Source of the DNA: CAXGUU01 sp964012875 | Lineage (GTDB): Bacteria > Pseudomonadota > Gammaproteobacteria > Ga0077536 | Direction of reading: 5' to 3' | Assembly (NCBI GenBank): GCA_964012875.1 | Contig: CAXGUU010000073.1 | Coordinates: forward strand, 1 to 12,084 | Length of the DNA stretch: 12,084 bases | Shown: piece after piece, positions 5,718 to 12,084 of the stretch | Numbering within the stretch: position 1 is the first letter of the stretch | Layout of the letters: the number at the start of each line of letters is the position of its first letter | Notes under the pieces: model-generated | What the model was told of the DNA's origin: nothing | Databases searched by the model: none | Seen by the model: the letters and a program-made list of their open reading frames with translations, nothing else | Program-made: the position numbers and the translations under genes

Positions 5718-6569
5718 CTAAAGTTCTATTTTCGCGCCCTCGCGGGCGACGCGGGATTCCATGTCGGACTTCCGCTCTTTCAAGATCTGCAGGCAATCCC
5801 GGTGAATGGTATTGACCTGATCGTCGTTGTAAGTTGGGTCGTGGTGGTACAGGTACAGGCATTTAACGTTCGCATCGATCGCGAGATTGACGGTATCAAC
5901 ATAGCAGGAGTGTCCCCAGCCACGCTTTTTGTCGTAATCGGGCGGGGTGTACTGCGCATCGTGTATCAGAATATCAACGTTCTCGATGGATGACAGCTCG
6001 GCACTACGTTGCTCGGATACCATCCACTCCAGTAATTCGTGCTCGTCTTCATCAAACTCATGAATTCGTTTTGCGACCGAGGATTTCAGAAAATGAACTT
6101 CGTTGTCGGATACGTACACCACCCGCGTACCGTTGACCTCCGGGCAGTACCCATAAGTCACGCCGAGATGATGAACGTTGAAGTATGAAATCTTGATCGG
6201 CCCGTACTTCAGCCCCTTATCGTACAGTTCGACATAGTCGATATCGGCCATCCACGTCTCGGTCTAGACTGGGAAATAAGGCGCCTTCATCTGGTCGGAC
6301 AAACGCTTCTAAATATCCCGAGCAGTGTCGCCGGGGACGAAAAACTTGATTTTCCATGACGGCGAGAAAGCCGGCTGAAAAAACGGCAGACCGCAGATCT
6401 GATCCCAGTGACAATAAGTGGAAATGACCATCATTTCGTTGACGTCATCTTGCGCCATCAACGATTCACCGAGCGAGATGATGCCGGCACCACCATCACA
6501 GACCAGCAGGTGGTCTTCGTCGCGAATTTCAACGCACGAAGTATTGCCGCCAACGTATTTTTCAATCAT
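5718..6569 (-). pseudogene. MBL-fold hydrolase interrupted by two in-frame TAG codons
   Basis: A single reading frame from ATG 6569 to TAG 5718 encodes a metallo-beta-lactamase-fold protein of the kind often paired with receiver domains, but it holds two TAG codons (6309-6311 and 6264-6266). The residues between them, KRLSDQMKAPYFPV, still match the family, so no frameshift is needed. Conserved parts include GGNTSCVEIR, GLPFFQPAF, NVHHLGVTYGY, LIHDAQYTPPDY, GWGHS and YHHDP. The metal motif HxHxDH, expected after the first beta-strands, reads YCHWDQ (6399-6416), so two ligand histidines are lost. The N-terminus lacks the usual strand before GGNTSC. It overlaps the receiver gene by 8 bp. The 177-residue C-terminal half has its own ATG at 6251 and could in principle be translated separately. 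Most likely a decaying gene. Confidence 0.75.
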
Positions 6570-6921
6570 CGTGCGTAAGGATTTTTTTGGAGACCGGTTT
6601 TGCGACGAATTCCAATACGCCCAGTTCTTTTGCGACTACCCGATCCTGTGCGTAGTCTTTTGAACTGATCATCACGATTTTCGTTTCAGTGTGGCGTTCG
6701 ACACTCCTCAACTCTTTAAGGAAGGTATAGCCATCCTTATTCAGCATCATAACGTTGAGAAACAGCAGCTGCGAACGGTCGTGTTCCAAAAAGTCGAGCG
6801 ACTCGTCTGCGCAACCATATGCGAGAAGCCGGAAATCCGCTTCTTTTGCGCCCTGCACGAAAAAATCTCGCATCGCCCCGCTGTCGTCGACGAGGACTAT
6901 CGTCGGTTTTTCTGTTTGCAT
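6562..6921 (-). CDS. Stand-alone response-regulator receiver domain lacking the phospho-acceptor Asp
   Basis: This 119-residue protein is one receiver (CheY-like) domain with no output domain. The acidic pair VDDS (D12, D13), the Ser/Thr position (MISS, 84-87) and the conserved Lys (AKPV, K109) are present. The phospho-acceptor position reads Asn in LFLNVMMLNKDG (N56, codon AAC at 6754-6756) where the family has Asp, and the usual Pro of the DVMMP pattern is Leu. Normal His-Asp phosphorylation is therefore not expected. The stop overlaps the ATG of the MBL pseudogene by 8 bp, and an A7 run lies just before the stop. It may belong to the same decaying unit or be a phosphorylation-independent pseudo-receiver. 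Confidence 0.85.
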   Translation of the reverse strand: MQTEKPTIVLVDDSGAMRDFFVQGAKEADFRLLAYGCADESLDFLEHDRSQLLFLNVMMLNKDGYTFLKELRSVERHTETKIVMISSKDYAQDRVVAKELGVLEFVAKPVSKKILTHDD

Positions 6922-7216
6922 GCATTAGAGCTATCCGAACTACCGGTGCCTGGCGCGCTCATCGCTCCGTGTAAGCTTTAAGCTTTAGCCCTAAGCGCAT
7001 GCGATCATAGCTATTATGGACAACGATTGTGCGAGATCACTCCCCGCCAAGGAAAAGCGCTCTCACCCCTCGCCAACGCCGGCTTCGAGCGCTTTCCACC
7101 CATCACAGCGCGCACAATTGCAAAAAGGACGCTTACAGGTAATTCCGCACATGCTTTTGCTGGCTGCAAACCGGGCCTTTATCGGAGCGTCGCGAGTTCA
7201 TAGAATCGAGCCGAGC
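6922..7216. other. Intergenic region without a recognisable gene
   Basis: Between the receiver gene and the tRNA I see no supported protein. A 73-residue open frame from 7016 runs into the tRNA and has no family features. The sequence includes a short tandem repeat of TAAGCTT (near 6971-6985). Weak promoter-like elements for the tRNA are TTGCTG with TATCGG at a 17-bp spacing, or TAGAAT at 7201-7206. Confidence 0.5.
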
Positions 7217-7290
7217 GCGGGTGTAGTTCAATGGTAGAACATCAGCTTCCCAAGCTGAGAATGTGGGTTCGATTCCCATCACCCGCTCCA
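7217..7290 (+). tRNA. tRNA-Gly (anticodon CCC)
   Basis: The 74-nt sequence folds into a full cloverleaf. The acceptor stem pairs GCGGGTG with CACCCGC, the D stem GTTC with GAAC, and the anticodon stem TCAGC with GCTGA around the loop TTCCCAA, giving anticodon CCC (7249-7251). The T stem pairs GTGGG with CCCAT (one G-U) around TTCGATT. The discriminator T and a genomically encoded CCA (7288-7290) end it. It reads GGG glycine codons. A T6 run at 7327-7332 lies downstream, but I see no clear hairpin before it. Confidence 0.96.
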
Positions 7291-7469
7291 TCGTGTGCCC
7301 GTACTCAAAGCATATGCAGTCCTCAGTTTTTTATCGCTGGCTGTACGAAAACAATTCAGAGCGTTATGTATAGGGCCACACTTGCTACGTCCGATGTAAA
7401 AAAGTTCTGAAATCCGAACCGGGCAAAACCCGCATAGTCGATCCTGATTGATTAAGAAAACCTAGCGGC

Positions 7470-8135
7470 ATGACAGATACGATAGCGGACTTGCGGTCCG
7501 AAGCATTGGAAGCACGGGCTCAAGCGCTGTATAGCGACGAACTTCCGTATCACAACTTCGAGCACATCGAACAGGCCTTGTCGTCAGCGGATCGAATCGT
7601 TGCCCGCTGCGTGCAGGAAAATATCCACATCAACCTGCAAGTGGTGTATTACGCGTTACTGTTCCACGATGCCGGCTACCACGAGGATCACCGTGCCAAA
7701 GGGCATGCCAACAAGGAAGCCTACTCGGCGCATCTCGCGCGCGAGGTACTTGAAGAGTTTGACGTTCCAAACCGCGATATCGATAAAACGTTCGCGGCGA
7801 TCCTCGCCACGGAAAAAGACGCCAGTTTCGTAACGGTCGAGCAAAAGGTCGTGCGCGCCGCCGATCTTTCCGGCATGATGGACCCGTACGATCAGTTCCT
7901 GGTCAAATCACTGAAGCTCAAACGCGAACTTGAATATCTCAGCAACAAAGAAGTGACCTGGCACCAGTGGCAACTGAAGTCACGCGATGTCCTGAACCAT
8001 TACATGGCCCAGGAGATCCGACTGACCAGCTACTTTTATAATGACAGTGGCGAGTCTGAGTTTCACGCCCAGGTTCGGGAAAATCTACGTCGCCTGATGG
8101 CGGAGCCGGCGGAACCCCAAAAAAGCTCGGCCTGA
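7470..8135 (+). CDS. HD-domain metal-dependent phosphohydrolase, specificity unknown
   Basis: This 221-residue soluble protein has the HD-superfamily motifs in order: YHNFEH (27-32, first His), FHDAGY (65-70, the HD pair), H79 within GHANKEAYSA, and AADLSGM (130-136, the last Asp). These residues bind one or two divalent metals. The YHNxxH...FHDAxY form matches the predicted HD phosphohydrolases of COG4339; the substrate is unknown and no GTPase-specific (Rel/Spo) features are seen. The ATG start lacks a clear Shine-Dalgarno sequence. A small hairpin CGGGCAAAACCCG lies upstream. The gene is convergent with the ftsN-like gene and its 3' end overlaps the terminator of that operon. Confidence 0.85.
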   Translation: MTDTIADLRSEALEARAQALYSDELPYHNFEHIEQALSSADRIVARCVQENIHINLQVVYYALLFHDAGYHEDHRAKGHANKEAYSAHLAREVLEEFDVPNRDIDKTFAAILATEKDASFVTVEQKVVRAADLSGMMDPYDQFLVKSLKLKRELEYLSNKEVTWHQWQLKSRDVLNHYMAQEIRLTSYFYNDSGESEFHAQVRENLRRLMAEPAEPQKSSA

Positions 8136-8147
8136 CCTGCGCAGGCC
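8119..8147 (-). terminator. Intrinsic terminator of the priA-argS-ftsN block
   Basis: On the minus strand, GGCCTG (8147-8142) pairs with CAGGCC (8134-8129), and the stem is followed by GAGC and TTTTTT (8124-8119). This is a good rho-independent terminator beginning 8 bases after the stop codon of the SPOR gene. It sits within the last codons of the convergent HD-domain gene. Confidence 0.75.
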
Positions 8148-8155
8148 AGGGCGCT

Positions 8156-8764
8156 CTAGCCCGTCGCGTTGCCGATTCTCAGCAAAATAAAATCCGTATC
8201 GCTTTCGATCAACTTGATTCGCATACGGCGCATTTCCGCGACATCAGATAGCGGTCCGACATGAACGCGAAACCAGACATCCTGACCATTGATCACAACG
8301 CGCTGAATGTTAGCCTCGATGCCGCGAAGCGCGAGACTGGCTTTGGCTCGATCGGCATCTTCGAATCGTTTGAAAGAACCAACCTGTAGTAGGTAGGTAC
8401 CCCCGCTCAGGCTGTTCTCGGTCTGCTCGCCGGGTTGCTCTTGCTCAGCCAAATCCCAATCGGATATCGGCACTTCCATTTCCGGAAGAATTTTATAGAA
8501 ATCGAATTTCGGCCGCGGAAGTTCCACAATCGGTTCAGTAATTGGTCCAGTAAAGTCAGAATTCGGGTTGTCATGCCCCGCGAACTGCCCGACAACCTCA
8601 GCCGGTGGCGGCAGACTGCCGGCCCATAAATAAACGCCAAAAGCGACCAGCAACCCAAGCGAAAGGCCGCTCAGAAATGACCACCAATTACCAGGGTTCG
8701 CGGCCAGTGTCTTTTTGCGCTTGCGTTTCTGCGCAGTCGAGTTCTTGTAGTCCCGGGTTGCCAT
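8156..8764 (-). CDS. ftsN: SPOR-domain membrane protein, FtsN-like
   Basis: This 202-residue bitopic inner-membrane protein has a short basic cytoplasmic N-terminus (KRKRKK, 13-18), one membrane segment (about 28-50, WWSFLSGLSLGLLVAFGVYLW), a periplasmic linker and a C-terminal SPOR domain (about 123-200, starting TYLLQVGSFKRFEDA). The RPKFDFYKILPEMEV segment (84-98) is typical of FtsN-like proteins of this position in gammaproteobacteria. SPOR domains bind denuded septal peptidoglycan. FtsN activates septal wall synthesis. The gene begins 6 bp after the argS stop codon and is followed by a terminator. In Pseudomonas this locus continues to hslVU, which is not seen here. It is shorter than E. 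coli FtsN, so the function is inferred from family and context. Confidence 0.88.
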   Translation of the reverse strand: MATRDYKNSTAQKRKRKKTLAANPGNWWSFLSGLSLGLLVAFGVYLWAGSLPPPAEVVGQFAGHDNPNSDFTGPITEPIVELPRPKFDFYKILPEMEVPISDWDLAEQEQPGEQTENSLSGGTYLLQVGSFKRFEDADRAKASLALRGIEANIQRVVINGQDVWFRVHVGPLSDVAEMRRMRIKLIESDTDFILLRIGNATG

Positions 8765-8770
8765 ATCAAT

Positions 8771-10510
8771 CTACATTTTTTCCGGCGCGGAAACCGCGAG
8801 GATTCGCAACCCGTTGGCCAGTACCACTTTGGTCGCCTGGATAAGTGCCGTCCTGGCTTGTCGTGTCGTGGTTTCATCGACGAGAATGCGGTGCGCGTTG
8901 TAGTAAGTGTGGAATTGGTTGGCAAGTTCCCGAAGATAGGTTGTCAGCAAATGCGGCTCTCGTTGGTGGGCCGCCGTTTGAATCAATTCGGGGAAACGGC
9001 CGATAGTCATGGCCAACTCACGCTCGCGCGGCCGGACGAGTTCGGTCGCGAGTAAGGCTGCCGTGATATCAGCGCCGCCTGCCTCCTGGGGCAATTGTCG
9101 CAATACCGAGCATATTCGAGCATGAGCATACTGAACGTAGTAAACGGGGTTATCAGTGCTCTCTGCCTTTGCCAAATCCAAATCGAAATCCATGTGCTGT
9201 TCGGCACGCCGCATCACGTAGAAGAATCGCGCGGCGTCGCAGCCAACCTCATCGACCAGTTCCTTGAGGGTCACAAATTCGCCTGAACGGGTAGACATCG
9301 AAACCTTTTCACCATCCCTGATCAGCGAGGCAAATTGAACCAGCACGATCTCCAGTTGGCCGCTGTTCTGACCCAATGCCGTTACAGCAGCTTCAACTCG
9401 GGGTACGTAACCATGATGATCCGCGCCCCAAATGTTGATGATGTGGTCGAAGCCTCGTTGATATTTGTCGTAGTGATAGGCGATATCAGAAGCGAAATAC
9501 GTCGATTGTCCGTTTTCTCGAATGACGACACGGTCCTTTTCGTCGTCAAAACTGGCTGATCGAAACCACTTCGCACCTTCCCGGGTATAAATCTCGCCGC
9601 GCTCGTCGAGCGCGCTGACAGCATCTTCGATCAGACCGTTCTCCGCCAATGAGCGTTCGGAATACCACTCATCATAGTGAACTTCAAAAGCTGCTAAATC
9701 CTCTTGAATCGATACCAATATGGAGTCTTTGGCAAGTTCCCGGAGCGCACCGTACTGTTGTTCACCCAAAGATGATCGGATAGCTGCGATGGTTAGGTCG
9801 AGCATCTCATCGTCAGTCGCATCCTGACTGGTGCTGACATCGGGCAGCGTAATCGAATCCCACTCACGATCTTCCGACAAGAGGGTATTGGCAATATCAC
9901 GCACGTATTCCCCTTGATAGGCCGCACTGGGGAAAGAAACCTGGTGTCCGAGACTCTCGGCAACGCGCAGGTAGACACTGAGCGCCAGGATATCCATCTG
10001 ACGACCAGCATCATTGACGTAGTATTCGCGCGTCACGTCGTAGCCACAGCTGGTAAGCAATGTCGAAATCACCGAGCCCAGCGCCGCGCCGCGTCCATGC
10101 CCGACGTGGAGCGGGCCTGTGGGATTCGCCGAAACAAATTCGACCTGAACCTTAATCCCGGCCCCTTCATCCGAGCATCCATATCGTTCACCCGCCCGGA
10201 TGACCTCGGGGATACATTCGAAGATTGCATCTGCCGCGAGCCGGATGTTGATGAATCCCGGACCGGCAACATCAACTTCGGCAACGAGCCGATCAGAGCG
10301 CAGCTGTTCGACAATAGATGCCGCGATTTCGCGCGGCGGGCGCTTCAGCGGGCGGGCCAGCAGCATCGCCGCATTTACGCTGTAGTCACCGTGTTCAGGG
10401 TTTTTCGGGGTATCTATCTGGTAGGAGATCTCAAGCCCGGAAGGGATATACCCGATGTCACGCAGACACTCGAGGCCAGCATCAACCAGCGCTTGCAATT
10501 GTGCTTTCAC
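8771..10510 (-). CDS. argS: Arginyl-tRNA synthetase
   Basis: This 579-residue class I synthetase charges tRNA-Arg. The N-terminal add-1 domain (about 1-115) is followed by FVSANPTGPLHVGHGRGA, carrying the HIGH motif as HVGH (135-138), and EYYVNDAGRQ (162-171). The second signature is VSMSTRSGEFVTL (403-415), the degenerate KMSKS form usual in bacterial ArgRS. The sequence then has the DFDLDLAK block and a C-terminal anticodon-binding DALR domain ending in HTYYNAHRIL and NGLRILAVSAPEKM. The GTG start at 10510 has no strong Shine-Dalgarno sequence. It follows priA after a 101-bp gap and precedes the ftsN-like gene by 6 bp; the stop is TAG. Confidence 0.97.
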   Translation of the reverse strand: MKAQLQALVDAGLECLRDIGYIPSGLEISYQIDTPKNPEHGDYSVNAAMLLARPLKRPPREIAASIVEQLRSDRLVAEVDVAGPGFINIRLAADAIFECIPEVIRAGERYGCSDEGAGIKVQVEFVSANPTGPLHVGHGRGAALGSVISTLLTSCGYDVTREYYVNDAGRQMDILALSVYLRVAESLGHQVSFPSAAYQGEYVRDIANTLLSEDREWDSITLPDVSTSQDATDDEMLDLTIAAIRSSLGEQQYGALRELAKDSILVSIQEDLAAFEVHYDEWYSERSLAENGLIEDAVSALDERGEIYTREGAKWFRSASFDDEKDRVVIRENGQSTYFASDIAYHYDKYQRGFDHIINIWGADHHGYVPRVEAAVTALGQNSGQLEIVLVQFASLIRDGEKVSMSTRSGEFVTLKELVDEVGCDAARFFYVMRRAEQHMDFDLDLAKAESTDNPVYYVQYAHARICSVLRQLPQEAGGADITAALLATELVRPRERELAMTIGRFPELIQTAAHQREPHLLTTYLRELANQFHTYYNAHRILVDETTTRQARTALIQATKVVLANGLRILAVSAPEKM

Positions 10511-10611
10511 AGCGGAATTCTTTTGCTTATGTCGCCGGAACCGGCATGGCAGCGGATTCTAGGGAACCTGACCTTCCATGTCATTAAACAGTATGGGAAG
10601 AAAAGCGTTCT
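10511..10611 (-). promoter_or_regulatory. priA-argS intergenic gap
   Basis: This 101-bp gap holds a perfect 12-bp palindrome GCCGGAACCGGC (10534-10545), 24 bp upstream of the argS start. I see no clear -35/-10 pair. The gap may hold an argS promoter, but the genes could equally be cotranscribed. Confidence 0.25.
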
Positions 10612-12084
10612 TCACAAGGTTTCGAGCGGGTCAACATCAACTGTCCAGCGCACACGATGGTGTTTCGCTTGCTGTTCGATCATCTCGATCGAGTCTCCCA
10701 GCATTTCATGAAGTGCGCCACGATTTGAACTTTTAAGCGAAAGCAAGGCGCGGGTGCGACCCGCACGCCTCTCCATTAAAGCCGGAATCGGAAATCCCAA
10801 CTCCACGCTTTCGGGCCCCATATCGACGAGCGCCGATCTCACTGCCTGCAGGAATGCCAGCGGCCGTTCGGCCCGACTGGATTCCGCTCGCAAAATGACC
10901 ATCGCAGCATACGGAGGCAGGCCGACTTGTTGTCGCTCTGCGGTCGCCGTCCAGGCATAAGCCATATAACCATCATCGAGAATCCGGCGTAGTACCGGAT
11001 TATTGGGCTGGTACGTCTGCACCATTACGCGTCCCTGCAAATCGGCACGCCCGGCCCGGCCGGCAACCTGAATCAGTAGCTGAGCCAAACGTTCTTCAGA
11101 TCGAAAATCTATCGAAAACAATCGACCATCTGTATCAACAACACCGACCAGTCCAATGCCGCTGAAATCGAGTCCTTTTGTAACCATCTGCGTGCCCACA
11201 ATAATGTCGTAGTCACGGGCGGCTATTCGCTCCAGAACTTCTTCCAGCTTGCCCTTGCCGGCCATGGTGTCGCGGTCGATTCGGCAAATTCGCCGCTCCG
11301 GAAATTGGGAAATTACAGTTTCTTCCAGCTGCTCTGTTCCCTGGCCGAGAATTTCGGGCGTTTCATCCCCGCAGCAACCTGCTGAAATATGTTGAGGCCA
11401 CTCGCGATCACAATGGTGGCATCGCAGCCTGCGCGCCTGTTTGTGGTAGACCAGATAGGCATCACAACTAGGACACTTACGTAGTTCACCACAGGCCCGG
11501 CAGACCAGCATCGGAGCATAGCCCCGCCGATTGAGGAAAAGCATGACCTGCTCACCTCGTCCGAGATGCGCCGCCATCGCTTTCAGAAGCGCGGAACTGA
11601 GGCCAGCTTCCAGACGCTGCCCCCGAATATCTACGAGCTCAATAACCGGCAGTGCGATCGCTTTGGGCCTTTTGGTCAGCTTGATCTCGGCGAATTTACC
11701 GCGGCCGACGTTAGCCAGTGATTCCAGGCTGGGCGTGGCGGACCCGAGCACGATTTTGCACCGGGCGTAATCGGCCCGGACTATGGCGAGGTCGCGAGCA
11801 GAATAGCGAAAACCTTCCTGTTGCTTATACGACGTGTCATGCTCTTCGTCGACGACGAGAATCCCCAGATCGCGAACTGGGGCAAACAGGGCGGAGCGAG
11901 CGCCGATCACAATGCGCTGCTCGCCACGCTGAAGACGTTGCCAGGTATCGAAACGCACACCAAGCGAGAGTTGACTGTGCAGAACGGCCACCTGTTCACC
12001 GAAGTGAGTTCGAAAGCGTCGTACCATTTGCCAGGCGAGAGCGATCTCCGGTACTAGGACGATGGCGCTTCGATTCAACGACAG
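10612..12084 (-). CDS. priA: Primosomal helicase PriA, C-terminal two-thirds
   Basis: The frame is open to the right edge, so the N-terminus (about 240 residues with the DNA-binding domain and Walker A motif) lies outside. In the window are VLVPEIAL, the Walker B motif VVDEEHDTSYKQQEGFRYSARD, GSATPSLES, the NRRGYAP motif, the zinc region, GTEQLEE, IDRDTM, GTQMVTKGLDF, and VAGRAGRADLQGRVMVQTYQP. PriA is the 3'-5' DNA helicase that reloads the replisome at stalled forks. The zinc region has CxxC pairs at C193/C196, C202/C205 and C220/C223 (numbered from the first Met-like codon at 12078), but the last pair reads AGCC (C235, C236) where CPxC is expected, so one ligand position is Ala. The gene leads the priA-argS-ftsN order known from Pseudomonas. 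Confidence 0.96.
   Translation of the reverse strand: MSLNRSAIVLVPEIALAWQMVRRFRTHFGEQVAVLHSQLSLGVRFDTWQRLQRGEQRIVIGARSALFAPVRDLGILVVDEEHDTSYKQQEGFRYSARDLAIVRADYARCKIVLGSATPSLESLANVGRGKFAEIKLTKRPKAIALPVIELVDIRGQRLEAGLSSALLKAMAAHLGRGEQVMLFLNRRGYAPMLVCRACGELRKCPSCDAYLVYHKQARRLRCHHCDREWPQHISAGCCGDETPEILGQGTEQLEETVISQFPERRICRIDRDTMAGKGKLEEVLERIAARDYDIIVGTQMVTKGLDFSGIGLVGVVDTDGRLFSIDFRSEERLAQLLIQVAGRAGRADLQGRVMVQTYQPNNPVLRRILDDGYMAYAWTATAERQQVGLPPYAAMVILRAESSRAERPLAFLQAVRSALVDMGPESVELGFPIPALMERRAGRTRALLSLKSSNRGALHEMLGDSIEMIEQQAKHHRVRWTVDVDPLETL

Noticed and set aside
5718..6569. Use of TAG as a sense codon in this genome
   Set aside because: bufC, argS and the ftsN-like gene end in TAG at their normal family lengths, so TAG acts as a stop here.
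7016..7237. A 73-codon plus-strand frame upstream of the tRNA
   Set aside because: It runs into the tRNA-Gly gene and has no protein-like features.
9914..10711. A 265-codon plus-strand open frame opposite argS and the priA end
   Set aside because: Antisense to argS with no recognisable domain; argS motifs are all on the other strand.
1..12084. CRISPR array, insertion sequence, prophage or integrase at the tRNA
   Set aside because: No spaced direct repeats, transposase, integrase or duplicated tRNA 3' end was found; flanking genes are ordinary chromosomal ones.

Overview
The window looks like a chromosomal segment of a gammaproteobacterium. The main evidence is the minus-strand run priA - argS - SPOR/FtsN-like gene, an arrangement seen in Pseudomonas-type genomes, together with a GMP/IMP nucleotidase of the YrfG type, a TrmB methyltransferase and a GloC/YcbL-type glyoxalase II. 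Base composition is moderate in GC. I see no insertion sequence, prophage gene or CRISPR array. The species cannot be named from this sequence.

Layout, left to right. (1) The 3' part of a plus-strand glyoxalase II-like gene (2-397), followed by a structured non-coding stretch that may encode a small RNA (about 503-680). (2) A minus-strand operon (2623 down to 670): a small secreted precursor peptide, a DUF692/MNIO enzyme and a DUF2063 partner. This is a bufferin/HvfABC-like RiPP operon whose precursor has an unusual two-cysteine core. (3) A divergent intergenic region with two palindromes, then a plus-strand Sel1-repeat periplasmic protein preceded by a possible leader ORF. (4) A small cysteine-rich ORF directly ahead of a YrfG-type nucleotidase. 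(5) Minus-strand trmB, and upstream of it a receiver-domain/metallo-beta-lactamase pair that appears to be decaying: the phospho-acceptor and metal motif are changed and there are two in-frame TAG codons. (6) A tRNA-Gly(CCC) and an HD-domain hydrolase on the plus strand. (7) The minus-strand priA (cut by the window edge) - argS - ftsN-like block, ending in a clear intrinsic terminator at 8119-8147.

The most interesting part is the RiPP operon. Its precursor has an HvfA-like secretion signal and mature N-terminus, but in place of EGKCG-type repeats it has a single C-x7-C segment near the C-terminus. The start of the enzyme gene carries a 40-nt inverted repeat that would form an 18-bp hairpin in the mRNA. 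This could set the ratio of precursor to enzyme. The rest of the window is mostly housekeeping, with some local oddities: an altered PriA zinc-site cysteine, a small protein with a duplicated cysteine motif, and a leader ORF overlapping the Sel1 gene.
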